DNA of 64,000 bases from DASXRA01 sp963737425 (GTDB lineage Bacteria; Actinomycetota; Actinomycetes; Mycobacteriales; Jatrophihabitantaceae): NCBI GenBank assembly GCA_963737425.1, contig CAVTSX010000010.1:1054001-1118000 (forward strand), read 5' to 3'. A program made the position numbers and the translations under genes. The notes beneath the pieces are model-generated. The model did no database searches and had not been told where the DNA came from. It saw only the letters and a list, made by a program, of their open reading frames with translations. This document shows positions 25,135 through 33,916 of this stretch, one piece after another. The first letter of the stretch is position 1; every line of letters begins with the position of its first letter.

Positions 25135-25301
25135 CTAGTGTCCTGAGTCAGAAGTTCGTCGTCAGATCCGGTGATCCAGGTGTGCGCTGGCAAGGCGGAC
25201 GAGGAGCCGATACCGGGGTTGTATCGGCGACGAGGACAACGCAGCCAGCGTGCAGCTGGGCGCCGGAGGTGGCGACAGGAACTTCTGACTCAGGACACTA
25301 G
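25135..25301. mobile_element. MITE-like element with 23-bp inverted repeats
   Basis: Two perfect 23-bp inverted repeats (25135-25157 and 25279-25301, outer bases CTAGTGTCCTGAGTCAG) enclose about 121 bp with no coding capacity. Each end lies at CTAG, consistent with a duplicated TA or CTAG target. Homology continues imperfectly inward (GTCG after the repeats). The small size, symmetric termini and lack of a transposase fit a non-autonomous miniature element moved by an IS5- or IS630-like transposase encoded elsewhere. It sits in the MarR promoter region. Confidence 0.65.
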
Positions 25302-25359
25302 GGCCTGTCCCGTGGATCTTGGCCGTCGCGCAGCAGGCTGAAGATCCACGGGACAGGCC
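25302..25359. repeat. 58-bp hairpin element abutting the MITE-like element
   Basis: A perfect 19-bp inverted repeat (GGCCTGTCCCGTGGATCTT, 25302-25320; complement 25341-25359) encloses 20 nt. It is bounded by CTAG on both sides and shares the middle CTAG with the neighbouring element. It may be a second, solo-terminus mobile remnant, or it may act as a strong terminator for the glycosylase gene, whose stop codon (25359-25361) lies at its edge. Confidence 0.55.
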
Positions 25360-26600
25360 TAGTTGACCAGAGCGTGACTCAACGGGGCGGCCAGGTCGCC
25401 ACGGTCGCCGACGACCACGCCGTCGAGGTCGAGCCATTTCGCCGTGATCGCAAGCTCGACGGCGAGCTCCCGGGCGACGTTGATGATGTCGACACCCGGC
25501 TCGGCGAAGGCGCCCTGCACGCGCAACATCCCGGCCTGCCGATCAGACTTCAAGTCGACGCGGGCGACGAGGGAATCGCCGAGCAGGAACGGCAAGACGT
25601 AGTAGCCGTAGATCCGCTTGGCGGCCGGAGTGTATATCTCGATGCGGTAGCGGAAGTCAAACAACCGCTTGGTGCGCTCGCGGAACCAGATCAGCGAGTC
25701 GAACGGCGAGAGCAGGGCACGCGCCTTGATCCGACGGGGACGGCGGGCGTCCGGCCACAGGTAGGCGGGCGCGCGCCATCCGTCGACCGCGACCGGAAGC
25801 AACTCGCCGGCATCGACCAGTTCGGCCACGCGTTGCTTGGACTCGGCCCGGGGCAAGCGGAAGTAGTCGCCGAGATCAGGTTCGGTAGCCACGCCGTAGG
25901 CGCGCGCGGCAATCCGCACAAGTTCGCGCTGCGCAACGTCCGCTGGCGGTGTCTCGGCTGCGACAATCTCGCCGGGAAGCACTCGCTCGGGCAGGTCGTA
26001 GTACCGCTCGAAGTTGACCCGGCGAGCCGCCGTCACCCGACCGGCCCAGAACAGGTACTCGAGCGCGACCTTGCCGTCGTGCCAGTTCCACATATGGCCA
26101 GGCCTTGGATCCGGACGCGGGATGCCGGTGTCGGCCGAGCGAATCGGGCCCTGCTGGCTGACCAGTTCGTGTACGTCCTCGATCAGGTGCGGGAAGTCGC
26201 GAGCCACCCGGACCATGCCGCCCCAGGCATCCTCATCGGCCCGGGCCATGCGCCATCGCAGGTAGGGCTGCAACTCGACCGGTATGAGAGACGCCTCGTG
26301 CCCCCAGTACTCGAACAGCTCGCGGCGGACCGGGCCTGCCGTGTGGGCGGTGAGCCGGTCGAGGGCCTCGCGTGGATAGGGCCCGAGCCGGGCGAAGACC
26401 GGCAGGTAATGCGAGCGGCAGAACACGTTCACCGAGTCGAGTTGCAGGATGCCGACCCGGGCGATCACCCGCCGGATATGGCGCGCATCGATCCGCCCGG
26501 ACGGTCGGGAATCGGCGAAGCCCTGAGCGGCGAGTGCGATGCGACGAGCCTGCGCGCCGGTCAGGCGATCGACCGGGCGCACGGCCGGCTGCGCGGTCAC
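25359..26600 (-). CDS. HTH_42 superfamily DNA glycosylase, YcaQ type
   Basis: This winged-helix superfamily contains AlkZ/YcaQ enzymes that unhook interstrand crosslinks or remove alkylated bases. The 413-residue protein has the catalytic segment GILQLDSVNVF, with a Gln-x-Asp motif at 53-55 as in YcaQ rather than the Gln-x-Gln of AlkZ. Other conserved pieces are WGHEASLIP, LLSPFDSLIWFRERTKRLF and YGYYVLPFL. GTG 26600 overlaps the EamA stop by 4 bp. Its terminal codon lies in a 58-bp hairpin. Assignment to crosslink repair is by motif only. Confidence 0.88.
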   Translation of the reverse strand: MTAQPAVRPVDRLTGAQARRIALAAQGFADSRPSGRIDARHIRRVIARVGILQLDSVNVFCRSHYLPVFARLGPYPREALDRLTAHTAGPVRRELFEYWGHEASLIPVELQPYLRWRMARADEDAWGGMVRVARDFPHLIEDVHELVSQQGPIRSADTGIPRPDPRPGHMWNWHDGKVALEYLFWAGRVTAARRVNFERYYDLPERVLPGEIVAAETPPADVAQRELVRIAARAYGVATEPDLGDYFRLPRAESKQRVAELVDAGELLPVAVDGWRAPAYLWPDARRPRRIKARALLSPFDSLIWFRERTKRLFDFRYRIEIYTPAAKRIYGYYVLPFLLGDSLVARVDLKSDRQAGMLRVQGAFAEPGVDIINVARELAVELAITAKWLDLDGVVVGDRGDLAAPLSHALVN

Positions 26601-27595
26601 TGCGCACCGGCCACACACTCGCCGCCCAGCACACCCTCGACCGGCAGCACGGACGCCTTGGCCAATCGTCGCTCACGTCCCTCGGCGCTGACCACGAGCA
26701 CCACGGAGGCCACGATCACCAGGCCGCCCATCACCTCGCTTGCGGTCAGGTGCTCACCGGCGAGCATGACGCCGAGCGCAACGGCGACAACCGGATTGAC
26801 GTAGGCGTAGGTGGCCACCAACGACGTCGGGGCGTTGGCGAGCGCATAGAGGTAGGCGCTGAACGCGACGATCGAACCGAAGATGACGAGATATGCCAGC
26901 GAGAGCCACGACTTGCCGCTTATATCGCCAAGGTGCACACGGGCGAACTCGCCGCGCGCCGCGCCGGCGACCAGCAGCACCGCTCCCCCGGCAACCATCT
27001 CGATCGAGGAGAGCATCGCCGGTTCGGACGGGACGGCGGTGCGCGTGACAAGCAGGGAGCCCACCGACCAGCTCAAGGCCGCCAGCAGGATCAGCGCGGC
27101 GTACCCCACGTCCACGTGCTTGCCGCCCGAACCCGGCAGCAGCAGCAAGGCAACGCCGGCCAGACCGACGAGCACGCCCGCGACCGTCAGCGCCGGCGTT
27201 CGGTCGCCGACGAAACGGCGCAGCAGGACCAGCCACAGCGGCACGACCGCCACCAGCAGGGCGGCGAGGCCGGACGGAACCCGCGTCTCGGCGAGAACCA
27301 GGACCCCGTTGCCACCGGCCAGCGTGAGTGCCCCGCAGACCGCCGCGTTGCGAATCCGCAATCGTTCGATGCGCCAGGTGCCGCGGCCGCGACGCAACCG
27401 CGCCGCCACGCCGACGAGCACACCGGCCACCAGAAAGCGAGTCGCCCCTGAGGTGAACGGGGGCACGGTCTCGACGGTCCAGCGAATGGCCAGATAGGTG
27501 GACCCCCACACCACGTAGACCGTGCCGAGCGCGATCCAGACGCGGGCAGACGCAAGATTCCTCACTCCGCCGAGCTTATTGGGCGGTACCGACAC
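26597..27595 (-). CDS. EamA/DMT family transporter
   Basis: This predicted inner-membrane permease or exporter of metabolites has 332 residues, about ten hydrophobic segments and two EamA repeats. The first repeat has VYVVWGSTYLAIRW and the second LLAALSWSVGSLLV and YAYVNPVVAVALGVMLAGE. GTG 27595 was chosen because AGGAAA lies 8 nt upstream; GTG 27565 is possible. It overlaps the YcaQ gene by 4 bp, so the two are translated together. The substrate is unknown. It is divergent from the DedA gene across 56 bp. Confidence 0.9.
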   Translation of the reverse strand: MSVPPNKLGGVRNLASARVWIALGTVYVVWGSTYLAIRWTVETVPPFTSGATRFLVAGVLVGVAARLRRGRGTWRIERLRIRNAAVCGALTLAGGNGVLVLAETRVPSGLAALLVAVVPLWLVLLRRFVGDRTPALTVAGVLVGLAGVALLLLPGSGGKHVDVGYAALILLAALSWSVGSLLVTRTAVPSEPAMLSSIEMVAGGAVLLVAGAARGEFARVHLGDISGKSWLSLAYLVIFGSIVAFSAYLYALANAPTSLVATYAYVNPVVAVALGVMLAGEHLTASEVMGGLVIVASVVLVVSAEGRERRLAKASVLPVEGVLGGECVAGAQ

Positions 27596-27651
27596 CTTTA
27601 TTTCCTGAGCGCGGGCGGGCCCCCCAAGCGGCTCCGTGCCAGGATGCGTGA

Positions 27652-28317
27652 ATGTTCGAACAGCTGATGCACAACATCGGCGACGCGGTCGGGTCCTGGC
27701 TGTACCTGATCGCGGGCGGTCTCGCGTTCGCCGAGGCCGCCATCCTGGTCGGATTCGTTTTGCCCGGCGAGATCGCGCTGCTGGTCGCCGGCTATTTCTG
27801 CCGTTACGGCCCGCTCGACGTACGAGTAATGGCCGCGATCGCCGTTGTGTGCGCCATTGCGGGCGACTCGGTCGGCTTCGAGTTCGGCCGGCACTTCGGC
27901 CCGCCCGTACGGCGATCCCGCGTCGGAAACTGGATCGGCGAAGCACGGTGGGCGGCGGTCGACGCGTTCTTGCACAAGCACGGCGGCAAGGCGGTCTTTC
28001 TCGGCCGCCTCACGGCGTTGCTTCGGGCGCTGATGCCTTCGATGGCAGGCATGAGTGGCATGAAGTACCGAACATTCCTGATCTGGAACGCGGCAGGTGG
28101 CCTGCTCTGGGGCGCCGGCTGCGTGCTGCTCGGATACGCCTTCGCATCGGCCCTCAACACAGTCAGCGAATACCTGACCTGGCTGCCACTCGCACTGCTC
28201 GCGCTCGCCGTGATCGGCTACCTGCTCGTCCACCTGCGAAAGCGCCGTCGTGAACGTGACGAGTCCACGGCCTTCGCCGAGGGGCGCCTTCGCGCCGACG
28301 AGACAGCCGGAACCTGA
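27652..28317 (+). CDS. DedA family membrane protein
   Basis: DedA proteins are inner-membrane flippases or transporters, some moving undecaprenyl phosphate or phospholipid. The 221-residue protein has about five hydrophobic segments. Conserved motifs are FVLPGEIALLVAGYF, the FGRHFG region with GDSVGFEFGR, and FLGRLTALLRALMPSMAGMSGM with the family's essential arginines. ATG 27652 follows CAGGATG. The C-terminal tail is basic then acidic. It lies alone upstream of a GNAT gene with a gap of 72 bp. Confidence 0.92.
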   Translation: MFEQLMHNIGDAVGSWLYLIAGGLAFAEAAILVGFVLPGEIALLVAGYFCRYGPLDVRVMAAIAVVCAIAGDSVGFEFGRHFGPPVRRSRVGNWIGEARWAAVDAFLHKHGGKAVFLGRLTALLRALMPSMAGMSGMKYRTFLIWNAAGGLLWGAGCVLLGYAFASALNTVSEYLTWLPLALLALAVIGYLLVHLRKRRRERDESTAFAEGRLRADETAGT

Positions 28318-28389
28318 CCCGCGCGACCCGGCCCACACCGACCGCGCCCGGGGGTGCGACACCGGCGAGCGCACGACTAGGTTCGACGC

Positions 28390-28950
28390 GTGGCCGACGT
28401 GAGTGTGCGGTCGGCGAGAACCGCCGACGTGGCGGAGATCGCCCGCATCCAGATCGACACCTGGCGCACCGCCTACAGTTCGGTTCTGCCTGCCCAGGTG
28501 CTGGCCGACCTGTCCGCCGACGACGCCGCGCAGGCCTGGGCCAGCGCGGTCGACGCGCCGCCATCATCGCGACACCATGTTCTCGTCGCGCAGGAGCAGA
28601 ACTGGCTGGTGGGCTTCGCCGCGCTCGGGCCGGCGTACGACTTCGAAGAAGGCGACCCTGATCCCGGGGTCACCGCTCAGGTCGGGCCACTGCTGGTCGA
28701 ACCACGATGGGGCCGCCGCGGTCACGGTTCCCGCCTGCTCGCCGCGGCCGTCGACTACGCCCGCGGCGACGGCATGGCCCGCGCGATCGCGTGGATCCCG
28801 ACCGCTGACGCTGCCTCGCTGGCGTTCTTCCGCTCGGCCGGCTGGGAGGCCGACGGCTATGCCCGTGCGCTCGACACCGGGTTCGGAGAGATCCGTGAGC
28901 TGCGGCTGCACGTGTCGCTCGGGCCAGTTGACGACGCGGAGCAGGCATGA
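28390..28950 (+). CDS. GNAT acetyltransferase
   Basis: This is a 186-residue single GNAT domain with the acetyl-CoA-binding loop VEPRWGRRGHGSRLLAAAV near residue 100 and a C-terminal ADAASLAFFRSAGWEADG. The N-terminal VRSARTADVAEIARIQIDTW is typical of PhnO/RimI-like proteins. GTG 28390 opens the frame. Its stop overlaps the DUF2461 start by 4 bp (ATGA), indicating coupling. The acceptor substrate is not predictable. Confidence 0.88.
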   Translation: MADVSVRSARTADVAEIARIQIDTWRTAYSSVLPAQVLADLSADDAAQAWASAVDAPPSSRHHVLVAQEQNWLVGFAALGPAYDFEEGDPDPGVTAQVGPLLVEPRWGRRGHGSRLLAAAVDYARGDGMARAIAWIPTADAASLAFFRSAGWEADGYARALDTGFGEIRELRLHVSLGPVDDAEQA

Positions 28951-29582
28951 CGTTCACCGGCGTGCCCACCGCGGCACTCGACTTCTACGAGGATCTCGAA
29001 GCTGACAACAGCAAGGCATTCTGGGGCGCGCACAAGCACGTCTACGAGGAGTCGGTCCGGGCACCGCTCGAGGCGCTGGTGTCAGAACTCGGGGCCGAGT
29101 TCGGCAGTGCGAAGTTCTTCCGGCCGTATCGCGATGTGCGCTTCAGCAAGGACAAGAGCCCGTACAAGACCCACCAGGGCGCGTGGTTCGGCGAGTCGTC
29201 GCTCTACCTGCACATCTCGGCCGCCGGGCTGCTCGTCGCCGGCGGCTACTGGGACACCGCACCGGACCAGGTCGAGCGGATGCGCCGGGCCATCGACGAC
29301 GACGTAGCGGGCGCCGCACTCGAACGGGCGCTCGCCATGGTCGGCAAGGCACGTTTCGAGATCGAGGGGCATCGGCTCGTTCGGGTGCCTGCCGGTTACG
29401 CCAAGGATCATCCTCGCGGCGACCTGCTGCGCTACAAGACCCTGACCGGGCACCGCGAGTTCGGGTGTCCCGCTTGGCTGTCGACCAAGCGGGCGAAGAC
29501 CGAGATCGCCAAGGCGTGGCGCGCGCTCGCGCCGCTCACCGGCTGGCTCGACACACACGTCGGCGCGTCGAACGCACGCTGA
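28947..29582 (+). CDS. DUF2461 (TIGR02453) family protein
   Basis: This cytosolic protein of 211 residues has unknown function. The conserved motifs are DFYEDLEADNSKAFWGAHK at the N-terminus, FFRPYRDVRFSKDKSPYKTH in the middle and YWDTAPDQVERMRRAID. The ATG overlaps the preceding GNAT stop, and a GGAG ribosome binding site lies 6 nt upstream. It converges with the S53 peptidase gene without any gap, so the stop codons are adjacent. Confidence 0.92.
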   Translation: MTFTGVPTAALDFYEDLEADNSKAFWGAHKHVYEESVRAPLEALVSELGAEFGSAKFFRPYRDVRFSKDKSPYKTHQGAWFGESSLYLHISAAGLLVAGGYWDTAPDQVERMRRAIDDDVAGAALERALAMVGKARFEIEGHRLVRVPAGYAKDHPRGDLLRYKTLTGHREFGCPAWLSTKRAKTEIAKAWRALAPLTGWLDTHVGASNAR

Positions 29583-30926
29583 CTACGGCGTAGGTGCGGG
29601 CACCGCGGCCGCGAGTGCGGGCACCAGGCGGGCAGCGTCGATGGTGCCGAGCCCCGAGGCGAGGTCGTACCCGCTCACTGCGTCGTAACCGGTGACATCA
29701 CCGAACGTGTTGCTGCCTGATGTCACGTCGACGATCGCACGGTCGTCGCGCGCAGCGATCGAGTACAGAGCCTGGTTGATGACGCCGAGGCGGTGCCCGG
29801 CCGCTTGAGCCGCCACGGCGACGATCCCCGCGAACATGGGCGTGGCCTCACTGGTGCCGCCCGCGATGCCCCAACCGGCATCGTGCTCGTCGTAGGAGGT
29901 GTAGACGACCACGCCGCCGTCGAGGGCGGCTGACAGCGAAATGTCGGGCGTACCGCGCTGGGTGCCGACGACGCTCTGGACGCCGTCCTGGAACGCAGGC
30001 CGGGCGAACATCGTGCTCAGGCCGCCGCCGCTCGCGCCGTAATCGTCGTTCCACACGGCGTCGGGCCCGATCCGATGGCCGGCCGGGTCCAGGTCGAGTC
30101 TCGTCCCGCCGACGCTCGTGACCAACGGGTCAGAAGACGGCCAGGAATCGACCTGGTAGGAGTACAGCGTCTGCTGGTCGCTCTGGAAGTCCGTCGCCCC
30201 GGCGTCTCCGGCCGCGCCGAGGACGGTGACGCCGTGTTGTGCCGCATTGACGAAGGCGCTGCGCAGCGCCAGCAGGCTCTGCCTGTCGGCGAAGGTCTGC
30301 TCGGTCGCGCCGAAACTCTGCGAGATCACGTCGGCCAGGCCATTGTCGATGACGTAGTTCTCCGCAGCGACGATCTCCGGGAAGCCGACCGCGCCCTCGG
30401 TCTCTGAGACAGGTGTCGCGACGACGAGGAGGTCAGCCTGCGGTGCCATGACGTGGGCGTACTCGACATCGAGGGTGGTCTCGAGGGCCCAACCGACCAT
30501 GTCGTCGTCGGTGGGGTCGAACGGCGGCACGGCACCCGCCGGTGTGATCGTCTGAATCGACGGTGGGTCGGGTATGCCCCAGGTCTGATCGAAGACCTGC
30601 AGGTCATGCTCGATCGTCGGCGAGCCGAAGGAGTCCACGATCGCGATCGTCTGACCCTTGCCGGTCAGTCCGCTGCGCAGCAGGGGCCCGACGTGGTAGG
30701 CGTGGCGAAGCTGATCCGGCGAATAGCAGGCGAGCTGGTAGGTCGCCTCGCACTCGTCGATGCTCGGCGGAGCGGCGAAGCGGTGTAGGTCAAGACGATG
30801 TGCCGCGCTCGTCGGGACGGCCACCGCGACCCACGATCGGACAGATGACGCGCCCCCCGTCGTAACCATCGTCATCGCCGTCAGGCTGGCGGCGCCCAAG
30901 CATGCCAGCACGAACCGGCGCGTCAT
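29583..30926 (-). CDS. Secreted S53 (sedolisin) family serine-carboxyl peptidase
   Basis: This predicted extracellular acid-active endopeptidase has 447 residues. A signal peptide of about 27 residues (MTRRFVLACLGAASL) is followed almost at once by the catalytic domain. Catalytic residues are Glu149 and Asp153 (ETTLD), Asp241 (AAGDAG) and Ser359 in GGTSEATP. The C-terminal calcium site motif DVTSGSN with YDLASGLGT is intact. The long activation prodomain of classical sedolisins is absent; only about 40 residues separate the signal from the core. ATG 30926 follows GAGGAG. No related genes lie nearby. Confidence 0.92.
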   Translation of the reverse strand: MTRRFVLACLGAASLTAMTMVTTGGASSVRSWVAVAVPTSAAHRLDLHRFAAPPSIDECEATYQLACYSPDQLRHAYHVGPLLRSGLTGKGQTIAIVDSFGSPTIEHDLQVFDQTWGIPDPPSIQTITPAGAVPPFDPTDDDMVGWALETTLDVEYAHVMAPQADLLVVATPVSETEGAVGFPEIVAAENYVIDNGLADVISQSFGATEQTFADRQSLLALRSAFVNAAQHGVTVLGAAGDAGATDFQSDQQTLYSYQVDSWPSSDPLVTSVGGTRLDLDPAGHRIGPDAVWNDDYGASGGGLSTMFARPAFQDGVQSVVGTQRGTPDISLSAALDGGVVVYTSYDEHDAGWGIAGGTSEATPMFAGIVAVAAQAAGHRLGVINQALYSIAARDDRAIVDVTSGSNTFGDVTGYDAVSGYDLASGLGTIDAARLVPALAAAVPAPTP

Positions 30927-31009
30927 GCACGCTCCTCAGACCACGACATGTGTCGTCATCTCACCACAGCGACGCCTCTGCCGCGACCCGACAGGCGGCC
31001 GCAGCACCC

Positions 31010-31606
31010 TCAGCGTGGCGACATCATCAAGGGCTGGTGCAGGTCGAAGAACGTCGCGTCCTGCATTTCCTCGGACATCACCTCGGCGACATCCGGCGGC
31101 GGAGGCACCGATTCGTGCTCGCGCGCCGCTGCCTCAGAGGTGAAGTAGACCGTCTGGACGTAGCCGCCGTCCTGCTGCACGGCCACCGTTGCACCGATGA
31201 TCTCCGGGCGCATCTCGTGCAACTCGTCGACGTGCTGCTCCATCAACGCGCGCATCCGGTCCGGGTGTTGATAGTGACCCTCGATGACCTGCACGAAGCC
31301 GGCTTCGTCCGAGCCGCCCGCCATCCAGGTCGTGACGTCTGCGGAGTCGGTGAAGGTCACGTCACCGGCGAAGCACTTCGCGGTCTCCGCCCACCACGCT
31401 CCCTGCTCGGGACGCTCGCTGTTTCGGCGCGCCGCCGCTTCGGAGTCGAAGCGGGCGACGGTGATGAACATGCCGTCGTCGGTGAACCCACACGTTGAGC
31501 CGAGCCAGCCAGTCGCGCCCGGCTGACAGTCACGCATCCATCGATCCATCGCTGCTCGGAGGCCGGACTCGTCGCCGACTCTGCCCTGGATTACCTGGAT
31601 GAACAT
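31010..31606 (-). CDS. Protein with two related alpha/beta (ABM-like) halves
   Basis: The 198-residue product consists of two similar halves. MFIQVIQGRVGDESGLRAAMDRW (from 1) and FVQVIEGHYQHPDRMRALMEQ (from about 104) align well, as do MFITVARFDSEAAAR and YVQTVYFTSEAAARE. This is a tandem ferredoxin-like (antibiotic monooxygenase-type) fold, which as monomer pairs forms a small barrel. No catalytic residues can be named. ATG 31606 has an excellent GAGGAGG site 5 nt upstream. The gene stands alone downstream of dapB with 150 bp between. Confidence 0.8.
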   Translation of the reverse strand: MFIQVIQGRVGDESGLRAAMDRWMRDCQPGATGWLGSTCGFTDDGMFITVARFDSEAAARRNSERPEQGAWWAETAKCFAGDVTFTDSADVTTWMAGGSDEAGFVQVIEGHYQHPDRMRALMEQHVDELHEMRPEIIGATVAVQQDGGYVQTVYFTSEAAAREHESVPPPPDVAEVMSEEMQDATFFDLHQPLMMSPR

Positions 31607-31762
31607 CGCCACCTCCTCGATGCCGCGGGGGCGCAGGTGCGCGCCGCCCTGAGCGTAGGACGCAGTTCGCGATCGGGCGGAGCTACGGCAGGAACCGGCC
31701 GCCCTTGTCCGATTAACCGGTGGAACCGGACTGAACGCCCTGCACGTACTGCAGCGAGGTGA

Positions 31763-32515
31763 TCACAGTCCGAGCAGCGTCTCGAGGCCCACCGTGAGTC
31801 CCGGCCGCGCGGCGATGCCGCGAATGCCGAGCAGAACGCCGGGCATGAAGGAGGCCCGGTCGAACGAGTCGTGACGGATCGAGAGCGTCTCGCCATCGGT
31901 GCCGAAGAGGATCTCCTGGTGCGCCACCAGGCCTGCCGCCCGGATCGCGTGCACGTGGACTCCGTCGACGACGGCGCCTCGCGCACCCTCGAGTGACTGG
32001 GTGGTCGCGTCGGGCACTGCGTCAAGGCCGGCCGCCTCGCGGGCCTTCGCGACCAGCTGCGCCGTGCGCACCGCTGTACCGCTCGGCGCGTCGACCTTGG
32101 CGGGATGATGCAGTTCGACGATCTCGACGGATCGGTAATGCGGCGCTGCCAGCTGCGCGAACCTCATCGAGAGCACCGCGCCGATCGCGAAGTTCGGCGC
32201 AACGAGCACGCCGACCTGGGGCGCATCGGCCAGCCACTCGCGAAGGGTCGCGAAACGCTCGTCGGTGAAGCCGGTGGTGCCGACAACGGCGTGAATGCCC
32301 TGATCGATCGCGAATCGGATGTTGTCCATGACGACGTCAGGATGGGTGAAATCGACCAGCACCTGGGCGCCGCCGTCGGCGACGCTGAACAGCCAGTCGC
32401 CCGCGTCGACGGCCGCCACGAGATCCATGTCGTCGGCTGCGACAACGGCCTGGCATACCTGCTGGCCCATTCGGCCACGAGCACCGAGCACGCCGACCCG
32501 AGTCGGTTCGATCAC
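31763..32515 (-). CDS. dapB: 4-hydroxy-tetrahydrodipicolinate reductase
   Basis: This enzyme performs the step after DapA in lysine/diaminopimelate synthesis, using NAD(P)H. The cofactor loop is VLGARGRMGQQV at the N-terminus. The substrate-binding and catalytic segment is ELHHPAKVDAPSGTA, with the catalytic His-His and Lys. The length, 250 residues, is standard. GTG 32515 begins 12 bp after the M16 peptidase stop, so they are likely one operon. DapA is encoded separately at 18.4-19.4 kb. Confidence 0.96.
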   Translation of the reverse strand: MIEPTRVGVLGARGRMGQQVCQAVVAADDMDLVAAVDAGDWLFSVADGGAQVLVDFTHPDVVMDNIRFAIDQGIHAVVGTTGFTDERFATLREWLADAPQVGVLVAPNFAIGAVLSMRFAQLAAPHYRSVEIVELHHPAKVDAPSGTAVRTAQLVAKAREAAGLDAVPDATTQSLEGARGAVVDGVHVHAIRAAGLVAHQEILFGTDGETLSIRHDSFDRASFMPGVLLGIRGIAARPGLTVGLETLLGL

Positions 32516-32527
32516 TGCTTCCTCCGT

Positions 32528-33874
32528 TCAGACGGCCCCGTCGAAAGCATGCTGATCAAACGGGCCCACCACCGTCAGGCAGCGGGGCTGGTGCAGAAGG
32601 TACGCGGCCATCTCGACGACATCGTCACGGGTGACCGAATCGACGTGGTGGATCAGGTCGTCGACACCCAGCACGTCACCGTGAACCAGTTCGCTCTTGC
32701 CGATGCGGGTCATCCGGGAGCCCGAATCCTCCAGGCCCAGCACGATGCCGCCGCGCATCTGGCCCTTGCCCCGGGCGATCTCTGCCTCGGTGAGGCCGTC
32801 CTGCGCCACGCGGTCGAGCTGGGTCCGGATCAGGTCGAGCACTTCGTCGGCCTTGCCAGGCTGGCAGCCCGCGTACACACCGAACAGCCCGGTATCGGCG
32901 TAGCTGCCGCTGAAGGTGTACACGGAATAGGCCAGGCCGCGCTCTTCGCGGATGGTCTGGAACAGCCGTGAGCTCATGCCTCCGCCGAGCGCAGAAGACA
33001 GCACGCCCAGCGCCCAGCGCCGCTCGTCGTGGCGAGAGAGGCCCCGCATGCCGAGGATGACGTTGGCCTGCTCGGTGTCGTCGCCGACGATCCTGATCGG
33101 TTCGATCGGCGGTGTTGACCGGGCGTGACCACGGGCGCGCGGCGCCGCGGGTTCAGAGCTGCCGTCGAGACGATCGGTGAACGCCTTGCGGACCCGTTTC
33201 ACGATCGCGGCGTGATCGAGGTTGCCCGCAACGGCGACGACCATGCCGTCAGGGCGATAGCGCCTGCGGTAGTAGCCCGCGATCTGGCGCCTTTCCAGCG
33301 CGGCGATCGACTCGATCGTGCCCAGGATGGGCCGACCGAGCGGCACGTCGCCGAACAGCGCGCTCGCGAACTCGTCGTGCACGAGATCGGCCGGGTCGTC
33401 GTCGCGCATCGCAATCTCTTCGAGCACGACGCCGCGCTCGACGTCGACGTTCTGGGCGGTGACGGTGGCGTTCAGCACAACGTCGGTCACGATGTCGATG
33501 GCAAGGGGCAGGTCACGATCGAGCACCGTGGCGTAGAAGCAGGTGTGCTCCTTCTCGGTGAACGCGTTGAACTCACCTCCGATGGCGTCCATGGCGCTCG
33601 CGATGTCGAGGGCCGACCTCGTCGTCGTTCCCTTGAACAGCAGATGCTCGAGAAAGTGGCTGGCACCCGCCACGACCGGCGTCTCGTCGCGGCTGCCTGC
33701 GGGAACCCAGACTCCGACGCTCGCGCTGCGCACGGCAGGCATGGCCTCGGTCAGGATCCGCAGGCCACCGGGCAGCACGGTCTTGGTGATCTTCCCCCCG
33801 CCGGTCGCGGCGACCGGGTGGGTCGTGGCCCGGGTCAGGCCACGAGCGCCCGAGCGGGTTGTCGTCGCAGTCAT
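32528..33874 (-). CDS. M16 family zinc peptidase (PepR-like)
   Basis: This is a processing-peptidase-like metalloprotease of 448 residues. The inverted zinc motif HFLEH is at residues 73-77, and the distal zinc-binding Glu is in the ERGVVLEEIAM helix about 75 residues later. The C-terminal inactive repeat includes GGGMSSRLFQTIREERGLAYSVY. In mycobacteria the matching gene (pepR) lies directly next to pnp; here about 6 kb of other genes separate them. It is followed by dapB at 12 bp. The physiological substrate is unknown. Confidence 0.93.
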   Translation of the reverse strand: MTATTTRSGARGLTRATTHPVAATGGGKITKTVLPGGLRILTEAMPAVRSASVGVWVPAGSRDETPVVAGASHFLEHLLFKGTTTRSALDIASAMDAIGGEFNAFTEKEHTCFYATVLDRDLPLAIDIVTDVVLNATVTAQNVDVERGVVLEEIAMRDDDPADLVHDEFASALFGDVPLGRPILGTIESIAALERRQIAGYYRRRYRPDGMVVAVAGNLDHAAIVKRVRKAFTDRLDGSSEPAAPRARGHARSTPPIEPIRIVGDDTEQANVILGMRGLSRHDERRWALGVLSSALGGGMSSRLFQTIREERGLAYSVYTFSGSYADTGLFGVYAGCQPGKADEVLDLIRTQLDRVAQDGLTEAEIARGKGQMRGGIVLGLEDSGSRMTRIGKSELVHGDVLGVDDLIHHVDSVTRDDVVEMAAYLLHQPRCLTVVGPFDQHAFDGAV

Positions 33875-33916
33875 CCCGCGATCCTACGGGCGGGCGGATG
33901 CCGCCCCGTCCGGGCG

